Shown here: piece by piece, positions 8,116-17,011 of the stretch | How positions within the stretch are numbered: the first letter of the stretch is position 1 | Layout: each line of letters starts with the position of its first letter | NCBI RefSeq assembly: GCF_028023675.1 | Contig: NZ_JAQIOZ010000011.1 | Location: forward strand, 62,001-126,000 | DNA: 64,000 nt | Reading direction: 5' to 3' | Source: Primorskyibacter aestuariivivens | GTDB lineage: Bacteria > Pseudomonadota > Alphaproteobacteria > Rhodobacterales > Rhodobacteraceae | The notes under the pieces: generated by a model | The model's database searches: none | Told to the model about the DNA's origin: nothing | The model's input: only the letters and a program-made list of their open reading frames with translations | Translations under genes and position numbers: made by a program

Positions 8116-8165
8116 CGCCTGCGCTCGCAAAACTGGTTAACAGCTTTTCAACATGGGGAGCGGGC

Positions 8166-9680
8166 ATGGTCGCCCTTGCCTATACCGTCGCCTTTGAGGG
8201 TGTCACCGCCCGCCCGGTCGAGGTGCAATGCGCCGTAACCCCGGGCACGCCCGCCTTTTCCATCGTGGGCCTGCCGGACAAGGCCGTGTCCGAGGCGCGC
8301 GACCGGGTGCGCAGTGCGCTCACCTCCATGGCCATCGCGCTGCCGTCGAAACGGATCACCGTTAACCTGTCGCCCGCCGACCTGCCCAAGGAAGGATCGC
8401 ATTTCGACCTGCCCATCGCGCTTGGCCTGCTCGCGGCACTCAATATCATCCCCGAAGATGCGGTGCAGGGGATCGTCGCACTGGGCGAATTGTCTCTGGA
8501 TGGCGGCCTGATCCCGGTGATCGGCGCGCTGCCCGCGGCCATGGCCGCCGCCGAGGACGACCGCGCGCTGCTCTGCCCGCGTGCCTCGGGTCCCGAAGCG
8601 GCCTGGGTCGGGGCCTGTCAGGTCATCGGCGCGGCGTCTCTGTCGGACGTTGTGCGCCATTTCACCGGGCAATCCCCGCTGGCCCCGTCCGAACCCGGCG
8701 AAGTCCTCCGCGCCCCGCCGGGGCGCGACCTGCGCGATGTGCGCGGGCAGGAACGGGCCAAACGCGCGCTGGAGATTGCCGCCGCAGGTCGTCATCACCT
8801 TTTGATGGTGGGCACGCCCGGATCGGGCAAATCCATGCTTGCCGCGCGCCTTCCCACGATCTTGCCGAATCTGAGCGCGGTGGAGGCGCTGGAAACCTCG
8901 ATGATCCATTCGCTTGCCGGGCTGCTGGATCAGGGCGGCATTTCCCGCACCCGACCCTTTCGCGAACCGCATCACACCGCCTCCATGGCGGCCATTGTCG
9001 GCGGTGGTCGCGGTGCCAAACCGGGTGAGATCAGCCTTGCCCATAACGGCGTCCTGTTCCTGGACGAATTTCCCGAATTTCCCCGCACCGTGCTGGAAAC
9101 ACTGCGCCAGCCCATTGAGACCGGCGAGGTCATGGTCGCCCGCGCCAATGCGCATGTGAAATACCCCTGCCGCTTTATGCTCGTGGCCGCCGCCAACCCG
9201 TGCAAATGCGGCTACCTGCCCGACCCGGCGCGCGCCTGCTCCCGCGCGCCGGGTTGCGGCGAAGATTACATGGGCCGGATATCCGGACCGCTCATGGATC
9301 GGTTCGACCTGCGCGTTGATGTGCCCCCGGTGGCGTTCAGCGATCTCGACCTGCCCGAATCCGGTGACAGCTCCGCCGACGTTGCCGCCCGGGTCGAGGG
9401 CGCGCGACAGATCCAAAGCGAACGCTATGCCGATGCGCCTGGTGTCCGTGTGAATTCCGATGCCGAGGGCAAGCTGCTTGATGCCCATGCCGCACCGGAT
9501 GACGAAGGCCGGGCGCTGCTGCTCAATGCCGCCGAGCGGTTCGGGCTGTCTGCGCGGGGCTATCACCGGGTGCTGCGCGTCGCCCGGACCATCGCCGATC
9601 TGGATGGTGAGCCTCTGGTGCGACGCCCCCATATCGCCGAGGCGCTCAGTTACCGGTTGATGGGGGTCAAAGACGTCTGA
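8166..9680 (+). CDS. comM: ComM/YifB-family AAA+ ATPase (Mg-chelatase-like)
   Basis: A 504-residue cytoplasmic AAA+ protein with the family architecture: N-terminal Lon-like fold (about 1-170, with VNLSPADLPKEGSHFDLPIA), then the AAA+ module with Walker A GTPGSGKS at about 216-223 and Walker B VLFLDEF near 295-301, the ANPCKCGY cysteine segment, MDRFDLRVDV (arginine-finger region) and the C-terminal Mg-chelatase helical domain ending VRRPHIAEALSYR. ComM is a hexameric branch-migration helicase that promotes integration of imported single-stranded DNA. Expression under CtrA is suggested by the upstream motif. Its 3' end overlaps the convergent hydrolase gene by 14 bases. Confidence 0.93.
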   Translation: MVALAYTVAFEGVTARPVEVQCAVTPGTPAFSIVGLPDKAVSEARDRVRSALTSMAIALPSKRITVNLSPADLPKEGSHFDLPIALGLLAALNIIPEDAVQGIVALGELSLDGGLIPVIGALPAAMAAAEDDRALLCPRASGPEAAWVGACQVIGAASLSDVVRHFTGQSPLAPSEPGEVLRAPPGRDLRDVRGQERAKRALEIAAAGRHHLLMVGTPGSGKSMLAARLPTILPNLSAVEALETSMIHSLAGLLDQGGISRTRPFREPHHTASMAAIVGGGRGAKPGEISLAHNGVLFLDEFPEFPRTVLETLRQPIETGEVMVARANAHVKYPCRFMLVAAANPCKCGYLPDPARACSRAPGCGEDYMGRISGPLMDRFDLRVDVPPVAFSDLDLPESGDSSADVAARVEGARQIQSERYADAPGVRVNSDAEGKLLDAHAAPDDEGRALLLNAAERFGLSARGYHRVLRVARTIADLDGEPLVRRPHIAEALSYRLMGVKDV

Positions 9681-10536
9681 TCCAGTCCGACACCTGACCC
9701 AGTGTGGCGCGCGCCTCGGGCAGAAGCGTGTGAAAAAGCGGCCAGACATGCGGCAGATCATGGGCGATCACTTCCGTGACCTGCACACCCTGCTCCCTCA
9801 GCCGCTCGGTCATGCGCCGCGTATCGTCCAGCAGGATTTCGGTATCTCCGGCACATAGCCAAACCGGCGGTGCACCGGTGAAGGCAGCAAAAAGCGGTGA
9901 CGCGCGCGGGTCGTTAGGGTCCGCGCCCTGCAGATACATGTCGGTCATATCCCCCGTCCGCTCTGCGGGCAGTACAACATCCGACGCCGCGTTGCTGCGC
10001 AAACTTTCTCCGGAACCGGTAAAATCCGTCAGAGGAGAAAAGGCAAACAGCCCCTTTGGCAAGGGCAGGCCAAGGCGCAGGATTTCCGCTAGAAGCGCCA
10101 GGGCCAACCCGCCCCCGGCGCTGTCGCCGCCCAAGACAACGCCGCCGGGCGTCTCCATGACCGCGCTGTAGACCTCCAGCGCATCCTCGACAGCGGCGGG
10201 AAAGGGATGTTCGGGCGCTTTGCGATAGTCCGGCAGGATCAGCCCGCACCCGACACGGCGCGCGATCTGCGCCAACATCGCCTTATGCGTGGTGGGCGAA
10301 CCAAAGACATAGCCGCCGCCGTGAAAATACAGCAGCAATGGCGCCACCCCGTCGCGCCGCAGCACCGGCACACCCGCGATCCGGGTCTTGGTAAACCCGC
10401 GACCCCGTGGCAGGAAGAACAGCCGCGCGTTGACCTCAAGCGCCCGGCGCAGGGCTCCCGGCGACTTGGCATTGCGCAACCGCCGCTTCTCCATCACCCG
10501 TAGATAAGGGTTGAGAAGGCGGCGCATCAGGCTCAT
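9667..10536 (-). CDS. alpha/beta hydrolase, hormone-sensitive-lipase (family IV) type esterase
   Basis: A 289-residue esterase/lipase-like enzyme. The oxyanion-hole motif [10 protein letters not shown] and nucleophile motif GDSAGGGLA are complete; the acid is likely in [10 protein letters not shown] and the His in DLPHVWPLF, giving a full Ser-Asp-His triad. The natural ester is unknown; this family commonly takes short-chain acyl esters. No signal peptide is seen, so it is cytoplasmic. The start overlaps the gshB stop (ATGA), so the gene is translationally coupled to glutathione synthetase, and its 3' end overlaps comM on the other strand. The coupling to gshB has no evident metabolic explanation. 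Confidence 0.87.
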   Translation of the reverse strand: MSLMRRLLNPYLRVMEKRRLRNAKSPGALRRALEVNARLFFLPRGRGFTKTRIAGVPVLRRDGVAPLLLYFHGGGYVFGSPTTHKAMLAQIARRVGCGLILPDYRKAPEHPFPAAVEDALEVYSAVMETPGGVVLGGDSAGGGLALALLAEILRLGLPLPKGLFAFSPLTDFTGSGESLRSNAASDVVLPAERTGDMTDMYLQGADPNDPRASPLFAAFTGAPPVWLCAGDTEILLDDTRRMTERLREQGVQVTEVIAHDLPHVWPLFHTLLPEARATLGQVSDWIRRL

Positions 10537-11468
10537 CCGAGCTTGGCCTCGATGGCCTCCCAGATCTTTTCTGCCACGTTGATCCCGTCAAAACGCTCCA
10601 GTTCCTGGATACCGGTAGGCGAGGTCACATTGATTTCCGTCAGCCAGTTGCCAATCACGTCAATACCGACAAAAACCTGACCCTTTTCGCGCAGAAGCGG
10701 CCCGATCCGGGCGCAGATTTCGCGGTCCCGGTCGCTCAGCTCCACCTTTTCGGGGCGTCCGCCCACATGCATGTTCGACCGGGTCTCGCCCTTGGCGGGA
10801 ACCCGGTTGATCGCGCCGACCGGCTCGCCATCAACGAGGATCACGCGCTTGTCGCCCTTGCTTACGTCGGGCAGGTATTTCTGCGCGATCAGCGGCTCCC
10901 GCGAGAACCCGGTGAACAGCTCATGTAGCGAGGTCAGATTGTTGTCACTGGAGAGCAGCTTGAATACCCCGGCACCGCCATTGCCGTAGAGCGGCTTGAG
11001 GATCATGTCGCCATGCTTGTCGCGGAATGCCTTGAGCGTGTCGAGATCGCGGGCAATCGTGGTCGGCGGCGTCAGGTCGGGAAAATCCAGAACCAGCAGT
11101 TTTTCAGGGTAATTACGCACCCAGAACGGATCATTGACCACCAGCGTCTGACCGCGAAGCCGGCCCAGAAGATGGGTCAGCGTGATGTAATGCATGTCAA
11201 ACGGCGGGTCCTGGCGGAGCCAGACCACGTCAAACTCGCCCAGATCAACCTCACGCATCTCGCCCAGTTCGGCGTGAGCGCCCTGCACCCGTTGCACGCG
11301 CAGGTCCTGACCGCGTGCGGTGATCCGCCCCTCCTGATAGGCGAGATGATCGGGCAGATAGTAGAAAAGCTCGTGCCCCCGTGCCTGCGCCTCCTCGGCG
11401 ATACGGAACGTGCTGTCGGCATTGATATCCACGGCCCCGATCGGGTCCATCTGAAAGGCGATTTTCAT
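10533..11468 (-). CDS. gshB: glutathione synthetase
   Basis: ATP-grasp ligase joining gamma-glutamylcysteine and glycine to give glutathione. The 311-residue length and the start [15 protein letters not shown] are typical. Characteristic blocks are [27 protein letters not shown] (glycine-rich ATP loop), [20 protein letters not shown] and [13 protein letters not shown] (metal binding). Upstream in-frame starts exist (to 11522), but the conserved N-terminus begins at 11468. It belongs to the minus-strand group rsmI, yraN, gshB, hydrolase. Glutathione-using enzymes elsewhere in the window are the GST, the ChaC-like cyclotransferase and S-formylglutathione hydrolase. Confidence 0.97.
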   Translation of the reverse strand: MKIAFQMDPIGAVDINADSTFRIAEEAQARGHELFYYLPDHLAYQEGRITARGQDLRVQRVQGAHAELGEMREVDLGEFDVVWLRQDPPFDMHYITLTHLLGRLRGQTLVVNDPFWVRNYPEKLLVLDFPDLTPPTTIARDLDTLKAFRDKHGDMILKPLYGNGGAGVFKLLSSDNNLTSLHELFTGFSREPLIAQKYLPDVSKGDKRVILVDGEPVGAINRVPAKGETRSNMHVGGRPEKVELSDRDREICARIGPLLREKGQVFVGIDVIGNWLTEINVTSPTGIQELERFDGINVAEKIWEAIEAKLG

Positions 11469-11527
11469 GGGCGACCCCCGCTGTTGTCGCCTCTTCATGA
11501 CCCAAGCGGGGGGCAGGATCAACTCGG

Positions 11528-11932
11528 TCAGTAGCCCAGCAGGGCATTCTCTTCGATCTGCACCCGGCCCTGCCCGTCCACCAGAGCGGCATCAAAACGC
11601 CGTTCCGTCAATTGGCCCTGCGGGCGCAGACCAACATATTCCTCGCCCGCCGCATGCAGGCGCGCGATCTGCTTTGGAGTGATTAGAGCCATGGCACTAT
11701 CGAAATCGCGGCTGGTTTTTACCTCGACAAAAACAACGGTTCCGTCCGCCTCAAGAAAGACGAGGTCAATCTCGCCCGAACGCCCGCGCCAGCGCCGCTC
11801 GAGCGGCTCCAGCCCGGCCGCGCGGTAAACACGTTCTACTGCCGCTTCCGCGGCCAGTCCTGACAGGTGGTTGCGCCGCCCCCGGTGGTGCAGCGCGCTA
11901 TCCGTGTCATGACCCAAGGAACCCAGCGACAT
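11528..11932 (-). CDS. yraN: UPF0102/YraN-family endonuclease-like protein
   Basis: A 134-residue protein of the YraN family, which has a restriction-endonuclease-like fold. The core [20 protein letters not shown] contains the predicted metal-binding Asp and the Glu-x-Lys pair; [11 protein letters not shown] is also typical. The cellular role is not established. The gene sits 12 bases after rsmI, and the LpoA-like gene is divergent from rsmI, so the trio rsmI/lpoA/yraN matches the yraL-yraM-yraN neighbourhood of Escherichia coli, apart from orientation. Family assignment is strong. Confidence 0.93.
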   Translation of the reverse strand: MSLGSLGHDTDSALHHRGRRNHLSGLAAEAAVERVYRAAGLEPLERRWRGRSGEIDLVFLEADGTVVFVEVKTSRDFDSAMALITPKQIARLHAAGEEYVGLRPQGQLTERRFDAALVDGQGRVQIEENALLGY

Positions 11933-11944
11933 CGCCTCCTCCTC

Positions 11945-12832
11945 TCAGTCCTCCGCCGAGAGTTTTAGGGCCAGTGAATAAATTTTTCGTTTATTCACGC
12001 CCTGTCCCTTGGCCACCATCTCGGCGGCATCTCGTACCGACATGGTTTTCAGTGCCTCGCGCAGCTGGGTTTCCACATCGTCCTCGCTGGCCTCTTGTCC
12101 GGTGCCGCGCCCGATCACGACAACAACCTCCCCCTTGACCGGCGCGGTTTCAACGCCCTGTGCCAGTTCGCCCAGCGTACCACGGCGCACCTCTTCGAAT
12201 TTCTTGGTCAGTTCCCGACATAAGGCCGCTTCACGCTCCTCCCCGAGAACCCGCGCGGCGTCTGCCAGCATCGCGCCCACCCTGCGGGGCGATTCGTAAA
12301 ACACCAGCGTTGCCGCCACATCCGCCATATCCGCCAGCGCGCTTCGGCGGGCGGCCTTGCTGGAAGGAAGAAAGCCCGCGAACAGGAACCGGTCCGTCGG
12401 AAGCCCCGCGACATTCAGCGCCGTCAGCACCGCCGATGCCCCCGGCGCGGCCTGAAGCGGCAGCCCCTGCTCAACCACAGCGCGAGAAAGATCAAACCCC
12501 GGATCCGAAATCAGCGGCGTGCCCGCCTCCGACGCATAGGCCACAGATTTGCCCTCGGACAGCGCCTGCAACAGCACCGGGCGCATTTTGGCCCCGTTAT
12601 GTTCGTGATAGGCCAGCACCTTGCGCCCCTCCAACGGAATTCCATGGATTTCCATCAGCTTGCGCAGCGACCGCGTGTCCTCGGCCACCAGCAGATCCGC
12701 CGCGGCCAATACATCCATGGCGCGTAACGTGATGTCGCGCGCATTGCCGATGGGCACGGCCACGAAATACAATCCCGGTCGTAGCGCGCGGGCATCCCAT
12801 TGCCGGTTTCCGGTCTCTTCCCGATTCCCCAC
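11945..12832 (-). CDS. rsmI: 16S rRNA (cytidine-2'-O)-methyltransferase RsmI
   Basis: Methylates the ribose of C1402 (E. coli numbering) in 16S rRNA at the ribosomal P site, using SAM. The 295-residue tetrapyrrole-methylase fold shows YFVAVPIGNARDITLRA, VAEDTRSLRKL, SEAGTPLISDPG and PGASAVLTAL, all typical of RsmI. The first codon appears to be GTG at 12832; no in-frame ATG lies before the conserved core. The C-terminal KGQGVNKRKIYSLAL tail is usual. It is divergent from the LpoA-like gene across 80 bases and leads the yraN-gshB-hydrolase group. Confidence 0.95.
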   Translation of the reverse strand: MGNREETGNRQWDARALRPGLYFVAVPIGNARDITLRAMDVLAAADLLVAEDTRSLRKLMEIHGIPLEGRKVLAYHEHNGAKMRPVLLQALSEGKSVAYASEAGTPLISDPGFDLSRAVVEQGLPLQAAPGASAVLTALNVAGLPTDRFLFAGFLPSSKAARRSALADMADVAATLVFYESPRRVGAMLADAARVLGEEREAALCRELTKKFEEVRRGTLGELAQGVETAPVKGEVVVVIGRGTGQEASEDDVETQLREALKTMSVRDAAEMVAKGQGVNKRKIYSLALKLSAED

Positions 12833-12912
12833 TGGACCCGCCTCGCTCTGTGATTATTATCGCGCCTGACCTCCGCGAACGCCCAAATGCCCAACAGAAG
12901 TGAGATTTGCCC

Positions 12913-14109
12913 ATGTTTGCCGTTTTGTCCGCCGCCCGCAAGCGGCTGAACCCGCGCCGTTTTACCCGTGTCACTTCCGCGATACTCGGATTGGCGGCCC
13001 TGTCCGCCTGTGGTCCGGTGAGCCTTGGCGGGGTGAGCGGCGGCAGCAGCGGACCGCGCATCAACACCGATACGCCGGTCCCGGTCGCGCTTTTGATTCC
13101 CAAAAGCGATGCAGGCGCGGGCGTGGTGGCTCAATCGCTTGAGAATGCCGCGCGTCTGGCGATTGCCGATCTGGACGGTGTGAAGATCGACCTGCGGGTC
13201 TATGACACGGCAGGCAACCCCGCACGCGCCGGGGCAATGGCGCAACAAGCCGTCGATGAAGGCGCCAAGATCATCCTTGGGCCACTCTTTGCCGAGGCCG
13301 CTGTCGCGGCGGGCAATGCGGTTGCCGATGATGGCGTCAATGTTCTGGCCTTTTCCAACAATCCCGCCATCGCGGGCGGCAATGTCTTTGTGCTTGGACC
13401 GACCTTCCGCAACACCGCGAACCGGCTGATGAGCTTTGCCAAGCAACAGGGCAAGAGCAGCGTGGCGGTTGTCTATCCCAATAATGTCGAAGGCCAGTTC
13501 GGCAAGGCCGCGATTGAAGCCGCCGCCGGGGCCAACGGCATCCGCGTGGCGGGATCGGAGAGCTTCGAATTCTCGCAACAGGGCGTGATCGCCGCCATGC
13601 CGCGCATCGCCAATGCAGCGGCGGGGGCAGATGCCGTGTTCCTGACCTCTGGGTCGGCAGGTGCCCTTCCGCTTCTGGTTCAGCTTTTGCCCGAAAACGG
13701 CATCAGCCCCGAGGCCAAGCAATATATCGGTCTTGCGCGCTGGGACGTGCCGCCGCAAACACTGGAGCTGCCCGGGGTACAGGGCGGCTGGTTCACCCTG
13801 CCCGATCAGACCATGACTGCCAATTTCAATGCGCGCTATCAGGGCGCTTACGGCAAGGCCCCGCATCAGCTTGGCGGGTTGGCCTTTGACGGGGTTGCGG
13901 CAATCGGCGCGCTTGTGTCGCAGGGCAAATCCGATGCACTCACCACCGGTGCGCTGACCCAGGGCGCTGGTTTCCAGGGTGTTGGCGGTGTATTCCGCCT
14001 GCGCGCCGATGGCACAAACGAACGCGCTTTGGCCGTGGCCACCGTGCGCGACAAGAAAGTGGTAATCCTTGACCCAGCACCCAGACGTTTCGGCGGCGCA
14101 GGATTCTGA
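12913..14109 (+). CDS. LpoA-like penicillin-binding protein activator lipoprotein
   Basis: A 398-residue lipoprotein: the signal sequence ends in the lipobox LSAC with lipidated Cys33, followed by a Gly/Ser linker and a periplasmic-binding-protein type 1 domain (PVALLIPKSDAGAGVVAQSLENAARLA onward in the frame). This is the fold of the C-terminal half of LpoA, an outer-membrane activator of class A penicillin-binding proteins. The N-terminal TPR half of enterobacterial LpoA is absent, as is usual in alphaproteobacteria. The ATG at 12913 is preferred over a TTG 6 bases upstream. Gene order next to rsmI supports the call; direct PBP activation in this group is inferred. Confidence 0.85.
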   Translation: MFAVLSAARKRLNPRRFTRVTSAILGLAALSACGPVSLGGVSGGSSGPRINTDTPVPVALLIPKSDAGAGVVAQSLENAARLAIADLDGVKIDLRVYDTAGNPARAGAMAQQAVDEGAKIILGPLFAEAAVAAGNAVADDGVNVLAFSNNPAIAGGNVFVLGPTFRNTANRLMSFAKQQGKSSVAVVYPNNVEGQFGKAAIEAAAGANGIRVAGSESFEFSQQGVIAAMPRIANAAAGADAVFLTSGSAGALPLLVQLLPENGISPEAKQYIGLARWDVPPQTLELPGVQGGWFTLPDQTMTANFNARYQGAYGKAPHQLGGLAFDGVAAIGALVSQGKSDALTTGALTQGAGFQGVGGVFRLRADGTNERALAVATVRDKKVVILDPAPRRFGGAGF

Positions 14110-16891
14110 ACAGGCGCCGGACCAATCCGCAGACCTGACACCTTATTTCGAGACCGAAGGGCTGATCCGCCCTTCGGTTGAAATCCTTGACGCCAAGGCC
14201 TTGCGTGCGGAAATCGACGCGTTGGACCGGGATGACCCGGGCGCGCTGCGCTCGGCAGTGGTCAGGCTTCTTCTGGCCCGGCGCAAGGCCGGTATGGCCG
14301 CCATTGCAGACGGTTTCCGCGCCCAGCCGTTGGAGGCCCGGGCCGCGACACGCAGCTATACCTGGCTGACGGATCAGCTTGTGCTGAATGCCTGGCATGT
14401 TGCGCATGACATCCTGCACCCGAACCCCACCCCGACCGAGGGCGAAAAGCTCGCGCTGATTGCGGTGGGCGGGTACGGGCGCGGTGAAATGGCACCGCAA
14501 TCCGATGTCGATCTGCTGTTTCTGACCCCGTACAAGATCACGTCATGGGCCGAAAGCGTCATTGAATCCCTGCTCTATATCCTGTGGGATCTGCGGCTGA
14601 AGGTCGGGCATGCCTCGCGCACGATCAAGGATTGCATCCGGTTGGGCGGCGATGATTTCACCATCCGCACAGCGCTGCTTGAACATCGGTTTCTTGACGG
14701 GGACGCCGCGCTGGCTGCGGAACTGAACGCCCGCCTGACGTCCGACCTGTTCAAGGGGTCAGAGCGTGAATTCGTCGAGGCCAAGCTCGAAGAACGCGAC
14801 GCGCGCCACCGCAAGCAGGGCGGTCAGCGTTACATGGTCGAGCCCAATGTCAAGGAAGGCAAGGGTGGGCTCCGCGATCTGCAATCACTCTACTGGATTG
14901 CAAAATACGTGCATCATGTGGACCATTCCTCGGATCTGGTGCCCATGGGCGTGTTTCGCCCCGAAGAATACGACACCTTTCAGATGGCCGAGGCCTTTCT
15001 CTGGGCAACACGCTGCCACCTGCACCTGATCACCGGGCGCCCGCAGGAACAGCTCACATTCGATCTGCAAGTCGAAGTGGCCGAAGCGATGGGGTATGAG
15101 GACCGTGGCGGTCGTCGGGCCGTCGAGCATTTCATGCAGGATTACTTCCGCCACGCCACGTCGGTGGGCGATCTGACCCGCATTTTCCTGACGTCGCTTG
15201 AAGCCGATCACACCAAGGGGCCGCCGCTGCTTGAACGCATCTTCAGCCGCCGCCGCAAGGTCAAGGAGGGCTATGAAGTATCCCACGGGCGGCTCAACAT
15301 TTCCGACCCCGAAGGCTTTCTCAAGGACAAGCTCAACATGCTGAGCCTGTTCGAAGAGGCGCTGCGCACCGGGTTACTGATCCATCCCGACGCCATGCGG
15401 CTGGTCAAGGCGAACCTGAACCTGATCGACGATCAGATGCGCAACGATCCCCTGGCGGCAAAGCTCTTCCTTGATCTGCTGCTGAAACATGGCAATCCCG
15501 AACGCGCCCTGCGCCGGATGAACGAACTGGGCGTGCTGTCGACCTTTATCCCCGAGTTCGAGCCCATCGTCGCGATGATGCAGTTCAACATGTATCACCA
15601 CTACACGGTGGACGAACACACGATCCAGGTGATCCACCATCTGGCCGAGATCGAGCGCGGAGAACTGGGCGAGGAGCTGCCCGTCTCGACCGAGATCATC
15701 GAAACCGGTATCGACCGGCGTGTGCTTTACGTGGCGATGCTGCTGCACGATATCGGCAAGGGTCGCGACGAGGATCATTCGATCCTGGGCGCCCGCATCG
15801 CCCGTACCGTCGCGCCGCGCCTGGGCCTGAACAAGGACGAAGCGGATACCGTGGAATGGCTGGTGCGCTATCACCTGCTCATGTCCGACATGGCCCAGAA
15901 ACGCGACATCGCCGATCCGCGCACCGTGCGCGACTTTGCCAAGGCGGTAAAGACGATCGACCGGTTGAACCTTCTGACGGTGCTGACCGTCTGCGACATT
16001 CGCGGCGTCGGGCCGGACACCTGGAACAACTGGAAAGCCGTTCTGATCCGCGCGCTTTACCGCCAGACCCGCCGCGCGATGGAAGACGGGATGGAGGCGC
16101 TCAACCGCGAGAACCGCGGTGCCGAGGCCAAGAAGCTTTTGCGCGACAAGCTTGGCGATTGGCCCAAGAAGGATATCAAGACCGAAACCGCACGCCATTA
16201 CCCGCCTTATTGGCAGGGCCTGCACGTCACCGCGCATGTGGTCTTTGCCAACCTGCTGCGCGACCTGGGCGATGACGAGATCGCCATTGATCTGGCCGTG
16301 GACGAAGACCGCGACGCGACCCGGGCCTGTTTCGCCATGGCCGATCACCCGGGCATCTTCAGCCGCATGTGCGGTGCGCTCACGCTTGTGGGGGCCAATG
16401 TGGTCGATGCACGGACCTTTACCACCAAGGACGGGTTCGCCACGGCGGCGTTCTGGATTCAGGATGCCGAAGGCTCGCCTTTTGAACAGTCCCGCCTGCC
16501 GCGCCTGCGCGACATGATCCACAAGACCCTGATGGGCGAGGTCGTGGCCCGCGACGCGATCCAGTCCCGCGACAAGATCAAGAAACGCGAACGCGCCTTC
16601 CGCGTGCCGACCCATATCACCTTTGATAATGACGGCTCCGAGATCTACACGATCATCGAGGTGGACACCCGCGACCGGCCGGGCCTGCTTTATGATCTGA
16701 CCCGGACGCTGGCCAATGCCAATGTCTATATCTCCTCGGCCGTGATCGCCACCTATGGCGAACAGGTGGTGGACAGCTTCTATGTCAAGGACATGTTCGG
16801 GCTGAAATTCCATTCGCCGTCGAAACAGGCGGCGCTGGAGAAGAAACTGCGACTGGCGATAACCGAAGGGTCCGAGCGGGCGCATAGCTGA
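14069..16891 (+). CDS. glnD: bifunctional PII uridylyltransferase/uridylyl-removing enzyme
   Basis: Nitrogen-status sensor that uridylylates PII proteins (GlnB/GlnK) when glutamine is low and removes UMP when it is high. The 940-residue chain shows the nucleotidyltransferase motif GGYGRGE at 134-140 with SDVDLL at 145-150, the PII-UTase linker region, an HD hydrolase motif LLHDIGKGR around 558-566, and two ACT domains starting near 755 and 864 that bind glutamine. The only start placing the conserved N-terminus in frame is a TTG at 14069, overlapping the LpoA-like gene by 41 bases. Plus-strand neighbours are murJ and a PLD gene. Confidence 0.96.
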   Translation: MTQHPDVSAAQDSEQAPDQSADLTPYFETEGLIRPSVEILDAKALRAEIDALDRDDPGALRSAVVRLLLARRKAGMAAIADGFRAQPLEARAATRSYTWLTDQLVLNAWHVAHDILHPNPTPTEGEKLALIAVGGYGRGEMAPQSDVDLLFLTPYKITSWAESVIESLLYILWDLRLKVGHASRTIKDCIRLGGDDFTIRTALLEHRFLDGDAALAAELNARLTSDLFKGSEREFVEAKLEERDARHRKQGGQRYMVEPNVKEGKGGLRDLQSLYWIAKYVHHVDHSSDLVPMGVFRPEEYDTFQMAEAFLWATRCHLHLITGRPQEQLTFDLQVEVAEAMGYEDRGGRRAVEHFMQDYFRHATSVGDLTRIFLTSLEADHTKGPPLLERIFSRRRKVKEGYEVSHGRLNISDPEGFLKDKLNMLSLFEEALRTGLLIHPDAMRLVKANLNLIDDQMRNDPLAAKLFLDLLLKHGNPERALRRMNELGVLSTFIPEFEPIVAMMQFNMYHHYTVDEHTIQVIHHLAEIERGELGEELPVSTEIIETGIDRRVLYVAMLLHDIGKGRDEDHSILGARIARTVAPRLGLNKDEADTVEWLVRYHLLMSDMAQKRDIADPRTVRDFAKAVKTIDRLNLLTVLTVCDIRGVGPDTWNNWKAVLIRALYRQTRRAMEDGMEALNRENRGAEAKKLLRDKLGDWPKKDIKTETARHYPPYWQGLHVTAHVVFANLLRDLGDDEIAIDLAVDEDRDATRACFAMADHPGIFSRMCGALTLVGANVVDARTFTTKDGFATAAFWIQDAEGSPFEQSRLPRLRDMIHKTLMGEVVARDAIQSRDKIKKRERAFRVPTHITFDNDGSEIYTIIEVDTRDRPGLLYDLTRTLANANVYISSAVIATYGEQVVDSFYVKDMFGLKFHSPSKQAALEKKLRLAITEGSERAHS

Positions 16892-17011
16892 TCCGCGTCT
16901 GCTTCTTTCCACCACGGCCTTTGGTCGCCGCCGGGCAGCATTCCCCGATGTCCGGCCTTCCCCCGCTCTGTCCTTTGCTCTAATCCAGAGGCGAGGCAAG
17001 CCGAGGATAAC

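Noticed and set aside
8148-9761. Long open frame on the minus strand opposite comM
   Set aside because: comM is complete with Walker motifs; the antisense frame has no recognisable domain and an atypical composition.
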